Below, in pieces: positions 25,883 through 34,152 of a DNA stretch of 64,000 bases. The first letter of the stretch is position 1. Each line of letters begins with the position of its first letter. A program made the position numbers and the translations under genes. The notes under the pieces are model-generated. The model was given only the letters and a program-made list of their open reading frames with translations, did no database searches and had not been told where the DNA came from. Origin of the DNA: Planctomyces sp. (GTDB lineage Bacteria > Planctomycetota > Planctomycetia > Planctomycetales > Planctomycetaceae); assembly GCA_019636235.1 (NCBI GenBank), contig JAHBXW010000001.1, positions 434,001 to 498,000 of the forward strand, read 5' to 3'.

Positions 25883-27373
25883 GGTGCGTGTGCGGAACAA
25901 TGGCTGTCCGTCCGCCCCCCAGACGCGGAACCAGCCATCATGCACGTCGTAATCGCTGATCACGGCAAGCGGAATGTCGACGACAAGTTTCCGCCCGGGC
26001 AGAAATCCGTTCTGGCGAAACCGCAGGTGGTCTTCGCGAAGAGTCAGCTCGGGCGTCCAGGCGACGCTGCGCTCCTCGCGCCACTGGCGGGCCAGTCGTC
26101 CGGCGAGTTCTTCCGAGATGCGCTCGCGGAGACTGGTGACCTCGGCTGTCTCGAAGGCCGCGCGCTGCGTGTGCAGGATCGAGCTTCGCGGCCGCGACTC
26201 GCACAGAAACACCATCGTGAACACGGTGCCCAGGTACCGCCCCCGCGAATACTGCCGCCGGGCGTCGAAGGCGAACTGGTCGATTTCGTCGAAGCACAAC
26301 GTGCGATGCCCCGACAGCGACGCCTGGCTGACGCCGCCTTCATGAAACCGGAAACAGGATCGCGACAGACGGAACGACGTCGAGATCATCGCCAGCGACG
26401 TCAGGCCGACGCCCCCGCCCAACAGCGCCAGCGGAACCATTCGCAGCAACACCGCTGCCGCGAAGCACACTCCGGCCACCGTCGCCGCCATCAGGCCCAT
26501 CAGAAAGGCGACGACGGCCGCGTTTTTTGGACGATGTTCGAGCAGCACGCGGCCCAGCCCCGGCGCCTGCGGAACCTCGGGCTCGCCCGGACGGCCAAAA
26601 CGAATTGACAACAGCCGGCTCAACAGCCACGCGCTGCGGGAGGAGAGTTTCAATTGGGCCGCGGGCTGCGGATCGAACCCGCGCCAGATCCGCAGGCCCT
26701 GGTGGCCGCTGTCGATCGCGGTGATCTCTTCAATGGGAATCGAGAGGGCGCGGCGGCCCTGGACGATCGTCAGCCGGGAGTCCCGCCACGTCCAGCCGTC
26801 GCCGGCGACGTCGAGACCCCGCCGCAGGGCATCCTCCGCGGCCGCATGCAGGCGCGCCTGCAGTCGGGCCAGCAGCGGCGCGACCGGGGCGGCCTCGCCG
26901 ACTTCCGAATCGATGCAGAACCGCCAGGGACGGTCCGGCGAATCGATCAGCCAGAAGGCGACTTCATGACGCTCGGCGACGACCCGGCCAAAGGAGTGCT
27001 GCCAACGGCTGTGAACAGCGATGGCCGCGACGTCGGAGTCGAGGTGCTCGTGGGCGCCATTCCGATCGGCGATCCGGAAGCCGATGCCGTCCCAACTGAT
27101 CCAGGCGCGGCGTCGCCACTGCCAGAAAGCCGCGGCGGCGGCCGAGGCGGCGAACGCGGCTGAGGCGACAAACAGAACCGGGGCCGCCAGCGGCCGTTGA
27201 TCGTGGACAAACGCCCCCAGAATGCCGAGGACCAGCGAAAACGCGACCGCCGTCCACAACCACCAGACGTCGAAGCGGCCCGAAACGAGCAGCGGCTCGC
27301 TGGCGGACTCCGATTCGTCGCGTTCGGCGCGAAACTCGCTCTGCGTGGAATCCGCCACCCACATGACGTCCAT
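25793..27373 (-). CDS. Hypothetical membrane protein with PH-like domains
   Basis: A 526-residue protein of unknown role. Hydrophobic segments lie near residues 34-52 (WWLWTAVAFSLVLGILGAFV), 62-82 and 290-335, each followed by soluble beta-rich blocks. The blocks begin with patterns such as AWISWDGIGFRIADR, TWRDSRLTIVQGRRALSIP and RSCFRFHEGGVSQ, resembling bacterial PH domains (bPH). ATG 27373 was chosen; ATG 27364 is an alternative. The architecture recalls the protein at 43889-45019, although the sequences are diverged. The last 90 bases overlap the PQQ-propeller gene in convergent orientation. Function unknown. Confidence 0.65.
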   Translation of the reverse strand: MDVMWVADSTQSEFRAERDESESASEPLLVSGRFDVWWLWTAVAFSLVLGILGAFVHDQRPLAAPVLFVASAAFAASAAAAAFWQWRRRAWISWDGIGFRIADRNGAHEHLDSDVAAIAVHSRWQHSFGRVVAERHEVAFWLIDSPDRPWRFCIDSEVGEAAPVAPLLARLQARLHAAAEDALRRGLDVAGDGWTWRDSRLTIVQGRRALSIPIEEITAIDSGHQGLRIWRGFDPQPAAQLKLSSRSAWLLSRLLSIRFGRPGEPEVPQAPGLGRVLLEHRPKNAAVVAFLMGLMAATVAGVCFAAAVLLRMVPLALLGGGVGLTSLAMISTSFRLSRSCFRFHEGGVSQASLSGHRTLCFDEIDQFAFDARRQYSRGRYLGTVFTMVFLCESRPRSSILHTQRAAFETAEVTSLRERISEELAGRLARQWREERSVAWTPELTLREDHLRFRQNGFLPGRKLVVDIPLAVISDYDVHDGWFRVWGADGQPLFRTRTSASNFYPGLLLFEQLAPRIAESVADGDGF

Positions 27374-27502
27374 CAACTTCCGATTGAGGTGACCCGGGAG
27401 TCTACGGTAACTTTTCGACCGCACTGAGGTCGACGGAGCGGGGGTGCGATCTTGCGTGGGCCGCGATTCTCAGTGCAGTGCGTGACTTCGGGGGGATGGG
27501 AG

Positions 27503-28300
27503 ATGGAATTCAATGCTCGAGCGATCGGGTTCGCCCTGGCCAGCTTCGCCGCGTCAATAAACGCGGCCCAGGCCCAGGCGCCGCAGAGCCCTGCCCCGGC
27601 CCGGCCGGCATGCCTGATCGAGTTCTGCATTCACGACGCCAATTCGGCGCAGCCCCGACAGATGCTGCAGGTCTTCGACGACGGACGTGTCGCCGCACGA
27701 TCGCCGCAGTCCGACGGGCCGGCGGTGGAGGCCCGGATTTCGCGCGAGGAAGCGGCGCAGCTCGCGACGGAACTCGCCCGGGAATGCCGAGTCTCGGGAT
27801 TGTCCACTGAAGCGCTGGAGCAGGAGCTGGCGGAGCAGTCGCTGGAGACCGGCCTGGCGGCCGATCTGGAGGGCGCCGGGGTATATGAACTCAAGGTGCG
27901 GTGCAAAGACGGGACGGCGCAGGTGGCGTGTCCCGCCGTGGGGCTGATGGCCGAGCGGTTCCCCGGGGCTCGCCGCGTCCAGAAGTTCGCGAAGATTCAG
28001 CAACGTCTCGACAACGAGACGGCTATCGTCCAGGCGGGCGGGCGCAAGGCGGCGGAGGAACTCGCCCGGCACGCGAGCCGCGAGCTGCTGGCGGCGTATC
28101 CCAAGGCGACGCCCTGGGAGGCCGGGGATTTGGCGATGGTCCGCGTTGGATCGGATGGCGGGCGGTTCGTGCAGTTCCGCCGAACCGAAGCCGCCGGCGA
28201 TCGCGACCAGGGGCCGCAGCTGTGGATGACGAGCATCTTCGAGGCCCCGTCGGGGACGATGCGGGTCAGCGTGATCCCCCCTGAGAGCGTGATTCGCTGA
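27503..28300 (+). CDS. Hypothetical exported protein coupled to plsC-like gene
   Basis: A 265-residue protein with a signal peptide (MEFNARAIGFALASFAASINAAQAQ). The mature part has no motif I recognise: ACLIEFCIHDANSAQPRQMLQVFDDGR, then a helical section rich in Glu and Ala. A GTG at 27482 is an alternative start. Its stop codon overlaps the ATG of the downstream acyltransferase gene in the sequence TGATG, so the two are translationally coupled. A lipid- or envelope-related role is possible from context only. Confidence 0.6.
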   Translation: MEFNARAIGFALASFAASINAAQAQAPQSPAPARPACLIEFCIHDANSAQPRQMLQVFDDGRVAARSPQSDGPAVEARISREEAAQLATELARECRVSGLSTEALEQELAEQSLETGLAADLEGAGVYELKVRCKDGTAQVACPAVGLMAERFPGARRVQKFAKIQQRLDNETAIVQAGGRKAAEELARHASRELLAAYPKATPWEAGDLAMVRVGSDGGRFVQFRRTEAAGDRDQGPQLWMTSIFEAPSGTMRVSVIPPESVIR

Positions 28301-28968
28301 TGGAGGAGACGCCAGGACGGGCCCGCGGCCGTCGCCGGAACGCCATTTGGCGGGTCTGCCAGATCATGCTGCAGAACGTCATGACGCTGGGGCTGCAGTA
28401 CCGCGCCCGGGGTCAGGAGCGGCTGCCGGACGGGCCTGCTCTGCTGCTCATCAATCACCAGAGCTTTCTGGACCCGCTGCTGGCTGCGCTGCCGCTGCCG
28501 AGACCGGTCAGTTATCTCGCGCGCGACAATCTGTTTCGGGTGCCGGTGATCGGCTGGATCCTCCGCCAGACGTACGTGATGCCGATCCGTCGGAACGCGG
28601 CGGGAACGGAGGCGCTGCGGGAGTCGCTGCGGCGACTGGAGGCGGGTTATTACGTGGGCGTGTTCCCTGAAGGGACGCGGACGCGGGATGGCTCGCTGGG
28701 ACCGCTCAAGCCCGGGTTCCTCGCGCTGGCCCGCCGGGCGGCCTGCCCGGTCATTCCGGTGGCGATCGCCGGAGCATTCGAAGCGTTTCCGCGCGGAGCG
28801 GTGCTGCCCCGCCCCCGGCGTGTGAGGGTCGTCTACGGAGAACCGATTCCGCCGGCGGAGATCGCGGGGTTGTCGAACCGGGAGGACGAGCAAGCGTTCC
28901 TGCGGCTCGTCGCGCAGCGGATGGGAGCCTGCCTGGCCGAGGCGGAGGCCTGGCGGCGGACGAGTTGA
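28300..28968 (+). CDS. 1-acyl-glycerol-3-phosphate acyltransferase (PlsC family)
   Basis: A 222-residue membrane-associated acyltransferase that adds the second acyl chain to lysophosphatidic acid or a related acceptor. Motif I is NHQSFLD (His53, Asp58; the HX4D pair), and FPEGTRTRDG near residue 122 is motif III. PVIPVAI is motif IV. A weak hydrophobic region lies near the N-terminus after a very basic start (RARGRRRN). ATG 28300 overlaps the previous stop by one base. Acyl-donor preference cannot be told; planctomycetes have several PlsC paralogues. Confidence 0.87.
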   Translation: MEETPGRARGRRRNAIWRVCQIMLQNVMTLGLQYRARGQERLPDGPALLLINHQSFLDPLLAALPLPRPVSYLARDNLFRVPVIGWILRQTYVMPIRRNAAGTEALRESLRRLEAGYYVGVFPEGTRTRDGSLGPLKPGFLALARRAACPVIPVAIAGAFEAFPRGAVLPRPRRVRVVYGEPIPPAEIAGLSNREDEQAFLRLVAQRMGACLAEAEAWRRTS

Positions 28969-28976
28969 CCGCGGAA

Positions 28977-29216
28977 TCAGTAGCCGCTGAGGTCTTCAGC
29001 CAGTCCGGCCTGTGACGCCTTGTATTCCTCGAGCGCCTGGACGGTCTTCGACAGCTTGAATTCCGGCCCCGGCGGGAAATACTGCACGTCGTCCCGCAGG
29101 TAATACGCCGACGGCAGCGTCTGTCCGCCGATCGTCGTCTGGCAGCCGCTGCACAGGCACGTTGCCAGGCCGCTCAGGGCCAGCACAATCACCATCGGGG
29201 ATCGCGAGAGCGTCAT
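28977..29216 (-). CDS. Small lipoprotein of a planctomycete type
   Basis: A 79-residue protein starting at ATG 29216. The N-terminus has a basic region, a hydrophobic core (PMVIVLALSGLATCL) and a Cys in CSGCQTT that fits a lipobox loosely (position -3 is Cys rather than Leu). The mature part IGGQTLPSAYYLRDDVQYFPPGPEFKL is short, without known domain, and I recall similar short sequences in other planctomycetes; this needs a search. An earlier in-frame start at 29234 is possible. It converges on the acyltransferase gene with an 8-base gap and is divergent from the kinase gene. Confidence 0.62.
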   Translation of the reverse strand: MTLSRSPMVIVLALSGLATCLCSGCQTTIGGQTLPSAYYLRDDVQYFPPGPEFKLSKTVQALEEYKASQAGLAEDLSGY

Positions 29217-29589
29217 GGCAGGACGTCTTTCCATCGTGTGTCGAAAGGGGATGCCCGGCATCAAAGGCCGGCGGATCAGCCGCGGCCCAACACAGGGTCC
29301 TGTCCCTGTCATCGACCGGCCCGGGCCGGAATCTTCAGGAGTTCCGGAAAATCCCGCAGAATCGGACCGGGGCGCAGAGTCGCCTGTCGCCGTAATAGAC
29401 TTCTGGAACGCTGCTTGCGCTGATCGACTTCCGGCATTCCTCAGCACGGGGGGCCTTGGACGCCTTCTCTTTCCCCGCACGCAGATCGATAATCCGGGCA
29501 AGAACTGGTCGAGACCATCGAACGACGGCGACAGATCGTCTGTCGCCGTCGTCGGTGGCGGCTGCGGATTCCGCTGGCGGAGCTGATGC
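29217..29589. other. Non-coding divergent region before the kinase gene
   Basis: About 370 bases between the lipoprotein start (minus) and the kinase start (plus). It is rich in short inverted repeats: the strongest is listed separately at 29522-29552, and the ten-base string CTGTCGCCGT occurs twice, near 29392 and at 29540. I see no protein or tRNA. It is the likely control region for both neighbours. Confidence 0.5.
29522..29552. repeat. 14-bp perfect inverted repeat with 3-base loop
   Basis: ACGACGGCGACAGA (29522-29535) and TCTGTCGCCGTCGT (29539-29552) are exact reverse complements around TCG. It lies 38 bases before the GTG start of the kinase. In RNA it would form a very stable hairpin; no T-tract follows, so it is not a typical terminator. 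It could be a 5'-UTR control element, an operator or a REP-type element. A ten-base part, CTGTCGCCGT, recurs about 150 bases upstream. Confidence 0.7.
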
Positions 29590-31020
29590 GTGGTATCGAG
29601 TGGTTCTCCCACACCGCTGAAAGATTTCTTCTGTGCCGGCTGCAACGAGCGGTTTCTCCGGCACGTGGAGGACCCGTATTGCCCGCGCTGCGGCATGCTG
29701 GCGGCGACCGAGCTGCTGCTCGACACGCACCAGCCGACGCTGCTGTACCGCAGCGTGGACGATGCCCCAGATGCGGATACGGACTTTGTCCACGAGGATC
29801 TGAACCGGCTGGTGGGCCAGCGACTGTCGATCTACGAATGCGATCAGTTTCTGGGTCGCGGCGGCATGGGCTGGGTATTTCTCGCACGACACGCGGACCT
29901 GCATCGTCCCTGCGCGCTGAAGATCCTGTCGCCGCACCTCGCACGGAGGGACGCCGACTACCTGCATCGGTTCCGCAACGAGGGCCGCGCCGCGGCCTCG
30001 CTCAACCATCCGAACATCGTCACCGCGCATGCCATCGGCGAATGCGGCGGACTGCACTACCTGGAGATGGAGTTCGTGGCGGGGCGTTCGCTGCAGCACG
30101 TCCTGAACGAACACCGGCTGACGCCCGTGCGGGCGACGAGCCTGGCGGTGAGCATCGCATCCGGGCTGGCCGAAGCCCACAAGATCGGGCTCATCCATCG
30201 CGATCTCAAACCGGACAACGTGCTGCTGACGCACCGCGGACAGCCGAAGATCGGGGATTTCGGGCTCGCGAAACGCGTGGCCGGAACGGACGGGGAGCAC
30301 TCGCTCGCCGGGACGCCGCACTACATGGCGCCCGAACTGTTCCATGGCGATCCGGCATCCACGGCCAGCGACATCTACGCGCTGGGCGTGATGTACTTTC
30401 AGATGCTGACGGGGCAGTTGCCGTACGCCCGGGCCTCGATGAATGCGCTGATGAACGCCGTTGTCAGCGACCCCGTTCCCGACGTCCGCCGGCTGCGCCC
30501 CGATGTGCCGCTGGAAATGGCGGAGTGCCTGAATCTGCTGCTCGACAAGTCTCCGGCGAACCGTCCGCAGAACGCCGTGTCAGCGCTGCAGTTGCTGGAG
30601 GCGGTGCTGGGGCACATTCGCGATCTCGATACGCTCCTGCACGAGGCGCTCGACAACGAGCCGGGGGTGACCTGGAACGGCTCGAACGGGCGCTATGAGG
30701 TCCGCGTGCTGCTCGACGACGGCCGCGGCCAGCGGGTGATGATCGAGAACGAGGGCGGGCCGCTGGAGGGGCAGATCGTGATGTACAGCAACTGCTGTCC
30801 GTCCCGGTCGGATTATTACGAGCAGGCGCTGCGGCTGAACGCGACCGTCGGCAACGGGGCGCTGTCGATCCGCGATATCGACCGCGTGCCGCATTTCGTG
30901 ATGATCAACACCTATCCACGGTCGACGATTGATCCGGAGGAGATTCGCCGCACCGTGCGGGACATCGCCGCACACGCGGATGCGATCGAGCATCTGCTGA
31001 CAGGCAAAGATCATCACTGA
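29590..31020 (+). CDS. Ser/Thr protein kinase with N-terminal zinc ribbon and C-terminal extra domain
   Basis: A 476-residue Hanks-type kinase. GTG 29590 was chosen because the frame fits a zinc ribbon (Cys15, Cys18, Cys31, Cys34 in CAGC and CPRC) and CGGAG lies about nine bases upstream. The kinase domain has GRGGMGWVF (from Gly89), the catalytic Lys111 in CALKIL, HRDLKPDN with Asp205, DFG with Asp223, and YMAPE. The C-terminal 120 residues (NGRYEVRVLLDDGRGQRVMI onward) have alternating strands and helices, reminiscent of small chaperone-like (type III secretion chaperone/YbjN-like) folds; this is a guess. No transmembrane segment was seen, so it is probably cytoplasmic. All residues needed for activity are present. 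The substrate is unknown. Confidence 0.86.
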   Translation: MVSSGSPTPLKDFFCAGCNERFLRHVEDPYCPRCGMLAATELLLDTHQPTLLYRSVDDAPDADTDFVHEDLNRLVGQRLSIYECDQFLGRGGMGWVFLARHADLHRPCALKILSPHLARRDADYLHRFRNEGRAAASLNHPNIVTAHAIGECGGLHYLEMEFVAGRSLQHVLNEHRLTPVRATSLAVSIASGLAEAHKIGLIHRDLKPDNVLLTHRGQPKIGDFGLAKRVAGTDGEHSLAGTPHYMAPELFHGDPASTASDIYALGVMYFQMLTGQLPYARASMNALMNAVVSDPVPDVRRLRPDVPLEMAECLNLLLDKSPANRPQNAVSALQLLEAVLGHIRDLDTLLHEALDNEPGVTWNGSNGRYEVRVLLDDGRGQRVMIENEGGPLEGQIVMYSNCCPSRSDYYEQALRLNATVGNGALSIRDIDRVPHFVMINTYPRSTIDPEEIRRTVRDIAAHADAIEHLLTGKDHH

Positions 31021-31116
31021 AGGCGCGTCACCTAGGGCCGCCGTTCGGGCATTTGCCGGCGGCGTGCGAGGGTGCTAAGACTCCTCCGGACATCCCCGAC
31101 CCGCAGGCGCCCCCCC

Positions 31117-31548
31117 GTGAATCGCGAACAGATCGAGCAATGCATCCCCCATCGTGAACCGTTCCTGTGGCTGGACGAGGTCACGGAACTGACGGAGCGT
31201 TCGATCTCCGCGCGGAAACACCTCCGACCCGACCTGGACGTGTTTCGCGGGCATTACCCGGATTTTCCGCTGCTGCCGGGCGTGCTGCAGTGCGAGGCGA
31301 TGTTCCAGGCGGCGGCGATATTGATATCGCGGCTGCTGCCGGTCGGCGAGGACGCGGCCCCGGTCGTCACGCGGTTGTCGAACGGGCAGTTCCGCCGGAT
31401 GGTGCGGCCGGGCGAAACGCTGACGATCGACGTGGAGCTGGTGGAACGGGTGTCGAAGGCGTTTTATCTGAAGGGCCGGACTTCGGTGGACGGCCGCGTG
31501 ACGGCGCGGATCGAGTTTGCGTGCACCGAAGCGCCGCGCGCGGGCTGA
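31117..31548 (+). CDS. FabZ-like hotdog dehydratase
   Basis: A 143-residue protein resembling (3R)-hydroxyacyl-ACP dehydratase FabZ. IPHREPFLWLDEV and GHYPDFPLLPGVLQCEAM are family signatures; His46 and Glu60, 14 residues apart, are the expected catalytic pair. It would dehydrate 3-hydroxyacyl thioesters in the cytosol. The start is GTG 31117; an upstream in-frame start at 31072 adds a proline/arginine-rich leader and is unlikely. It sits 96 bases after the kinase gene and may be cotranscribed. Planctomycetes often carry several FabZ paralogues, so this may be a specialised copy rather than the housekeeping one. Confidence 0.8.
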   Translation: MNREQIEQCIPHREPFLWLDEVTELTERSISARKHLRPDLDVFRGHYPDFPLLPGVLQCEAMFQAAAILISRLLPVGEDAAPVVTRLSNGQFRRMVRPGETLTIDVELVERVSKAFYLKGRTSVDGRVTARIEFACTEAPRAG

Positions 31549-31646
31549 ATCGCCCTTTGGCAGTGGCTGGCGGCGGACGATTTCAGGGTTGCGGACTGGC
31601 GCGTTCCCGGGCCACTATGATCTTGTCCAATGAGGAGGGGCGCGGC

Positions 31647-34046
31647 ATGTCAGGCAGGTTGCACAATGCGGGACGCACGGTGCTGGCGCTGGCGTTGTGC
31701 CTGTTCGCGGGCCGCGCCCAGGCGATCGACGACGCTCAGCTGCGCGCGCGCGTGCTGCAGAGCATTGAACGCGCGCAGCAGTTCATCATCTCTCAACAGG
31801 CGGGAGACGGCTCCTGGGCCGCCGCGGGGGCGGCCTTCGGATTTCAACACGGGACGACGTCGCTGGCCGTGCTGGCCCTGTTGAACACGGGCATGTCTCC
31901 GGAGGATCCGCCGGTGGCGGCGGGGCTGCGATACCTGCGGAGCATCGACGATTACGAAGAGAGTTCGAGCCATGTGACGTATGAGATGGCGCTGATGCTG
32001 CAGGCGTTCGCGGCGGTGAAAGGGGGCCGCGACCGGGGACGGATGCTGAAGCTGGCCACGATTCTGGAAGAGTACCAGCGCCCTGCCGGAGGCTGGCGTT
32101 ACAAGCGCCAGGGGAATGACTGGGACAACAGCGTGTCGCAGTTTGTGCTGCTGGGGCTGCGCGAGGCCGCGATGTCCGGAGTGCCGGTCGATCGGGACGT
32201 GTGGCGGAAGTCGCAGGACCTGTGGTTGAAGCACCAGATGGGTCCTCCGGACGCGCCTTCGGGCGCCGGCTGGAACTATCATGATCAGAGCAACGAGCCG
32301 CCCTCGGGGGGCATGACGGTGGCCGGCATTTCGTCGCTGATCATCACATCGACGATGCTGCAGGACGATTCGGACGTAACGGCTGACGGGCGGATCAACT
32401 GCTGCGCGCCGCGCGACGACCGGGTGCAGCGGTCGATTGACGCGGGGGGCAGATGGCTGGGTTCGAACTTCCGGGTGGCGTCCAATCCCGGCAAGAGCTC
32501 CTGGACGCTGTACTACCTGTACGGACTGGAGCGAGCCGGGCGATTCTCGGGCCTCCGCCAATTCGGCCAGCACGACTGGTACCGGGCCGGCGCCGAGTAC
32601 CTGGTCGACCAGCAGGATCCGCGGACCGGCAAATGGCAGTCGCGGGACGGATTCAGCAACATGCCGGTGGTGGATACGTGCTTCGGCCTGCTGTTCCTGT
32701 CCAAGGGGCTGGCGCCGGTCGTCGTGAACAAGCTGAAGTACGGTCCCCGGGACCCCGGCACGGGGGAACCGCTTTCTCCCGACTGGAACCGTCACCCGCG
32801 CGATGCCGCGAACCTGGTTGATTCGATCACCACGCGCGACCGCTGGCCCCAGTTCCTGAACTGGCAGGTCGTGGATCTGGAACAGGCGGCGAAGTCCGAG
32901 GGCGTCTCGGCCCTGCTGCAGGCGCCGGTGCAATACCTTTCCGGATCGGACCGCCCGGATGCGATCCAGGGGCCGCAACTGGAACTCCTGCGGGAATGCC
33001 TGATGCAGGGCGGGTTCCTGTTCGCCGTGCAGAACTGCGAGAACTCCGACTTCGACCAGGGGTTCCGCGACCTGGTGACGCGCATGTTTCCCGAGGGGGA
33101 GTTTCAACTGCGGCGATTGCCGTCGACGCACGACGTTTACCGCAGCGAGACAGTGTTCACTGCGCAGAACGCGCCGGAGCTGTGGGGCGTCGACTTCGGA
33201 TGCCGCACGGCCATCATTTACGCTCCCTACGACCACGCCTGCCGCTGGCAGAAATGGGCCCGATTCGATCCTCCACAGCGGCACGCCGAGGTCAAACGGC
33301 AGGTCAACCGGTCGATCGACCTGGGCGTGAACATCATCGCCTATGCGACCAATCGCGAGCTGCACGACAAGCTCCAGGCGCCGCCGGAACTTGCGGGGAT
33401 CGATGACGACCCGACGCAGCGCGGGAAGCTGGCGATCGCCCGCCTCCGGCACACGGGGGGCTGGGATGCGGCGCCGAACGCGCTGCGGCACCTGAACAGC
33501 GCGCTGGAGAGCACGGGGTTCCAGATCGCCGGACGTTCGCCGAACATTCCCGCGACCGATCCGTCGCTGTTCGACTTTCCCATCGTCTACATGCATGGGC
33601 GCACGAACTTCGCGATGACGCAGGACGAAATCGACTCGCTCCGCACCTATCTCGACAACGGCGGCGTCCTGTTCGCCGACGCCTGTTGCGGCGCCGCGCA
33701 GTTCGACGCCAGCTTCCGGGAAATGATCGAGCGGATGTACGGCAAGCCGCTGGAGCTGATCCCCCCGACGCATGAGCTGTTCAAGATGCCGCTGGGACAT
33801 GACCTGCAGCAGGTCACGCGGCGCGTGCCATCGACCGATCTCAAGGACGCGCTGGAGACCCGGGAGGTCGTCGGCCCGCCGATTCTCGAAGGGATTGCAG
33901 TCAACGGCCGGTATGTCGTCCTGTACAGCAAATACGATCTGAGCTGCGCGCTGGAACAGCAGAACACGCTGGCGTGCGCCGGGTATTCGCGGGCGGACGC
34001 GGCGAAGATCGCGATGAACATGGTGATTTACGCTCTGGTGCAGTAG
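31647..34046 (+). CDS. Exported squalene-cyclase-like repeat protein with two DUF4159-like units
   Basis: A 799-residue protein starting at ATG 31647, which follows GAGGAGGGG at good spacing; the signal peptide spans about residues 1-28. Residues ~35-340 contain repeats of the prenyltransferase/squalene-oxidase (alpha-toroid) type: SQQAGDGSW, YQRPAGGWRY, DQQDPRTGKW. From ~425 to ~600 and again from ~640 to 799 are similar halves, each with a GGFLFA/GGVLFAD strand, a helix ending in RMF/RMY, then LPSTHDVY/IPPTHELF; these look like DUF4159-type units in tandem. No catalytic DxDD-type motif was seen, so cyclase activity is doubtful. Function unknown; it is probably a surface scaffold. The antisense long open frame is a codon shadow. 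Confidence 0.75.
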   Translation: MSGRLHNAGRTVLALALCLFAGRAQAIDDAQLRARVLQSIERAQQFIISQQAGDGSWAAAGAAFGFQHGTTSLAVLALLNTGMSPEDPPVAAGLRYLRSIDDYEESSSHVTYEMALMLQAFAAVKGGRDRGRMLKLATILEEYQRPAGGWRYKRQGNDWDNSVSQFVLLGLREAAMSGVPVDRDVWRKSQDLWLKHQMGPPDAPSGAGWNYHDQSNEPPSGGMTVAGISSLIITSTMLQDDSDVTADGRINCCAPRDDRVQRSIDAGGRWLGSNFRVASNPGKSSWTLYYLYGLERAGRFSGLRQFGQHDWYRAGAEYLVDQQDPRTGKWQSRDGFSNMPVVDTCFGLLFLSKGLAPVVVNKLKYGPRDPGTGEPLSPDWNRHPRDAANLVDSITTRDRWPQFLNWQVVDLEQAAKSEGVSALLQAPVQYLSGSDRPDAIQGPQLELLRECLMQGGFLFAVQNCENSDFDQGFRDLVTRMFPEGEFQLRRLPSTHDVYRSETVFTAQNAPELWGVDFGCRTAIIYAPYDHACRWQKWARFDPPQRHAEVKRQVNRSIDLGVNIIAYATNRELHDKLQAPPELAGIDDDPTQRGKLAIARLRHTGGWDAAPNALRHLNSALESTGFQIAGRSPNIPATDPSLFDFPIVYMHGRTNFAMTQDEIDSLRTYLDNGGVLFADACCGAAQFDASFREMIERMYGKPLELIPPTHELFKMPLGHDLQQVTRRVPSTDLKDALETREVVGPPILEGIAVNGRYVVLYSKYDLSCALEQQNTLACAGYSRADAAKIAMNMVIYALVQ

Positions 34047-34152
34047 CGGAACGGCGGCTGCGGACAGCTCTGGGAATGGATCGCGGTCTCCGCGCGGGTC
34101 GCCGCCACGGTCCTCGTCGTCGACCCGCGTGCGATCCCTCTGCTGGTGAGCC

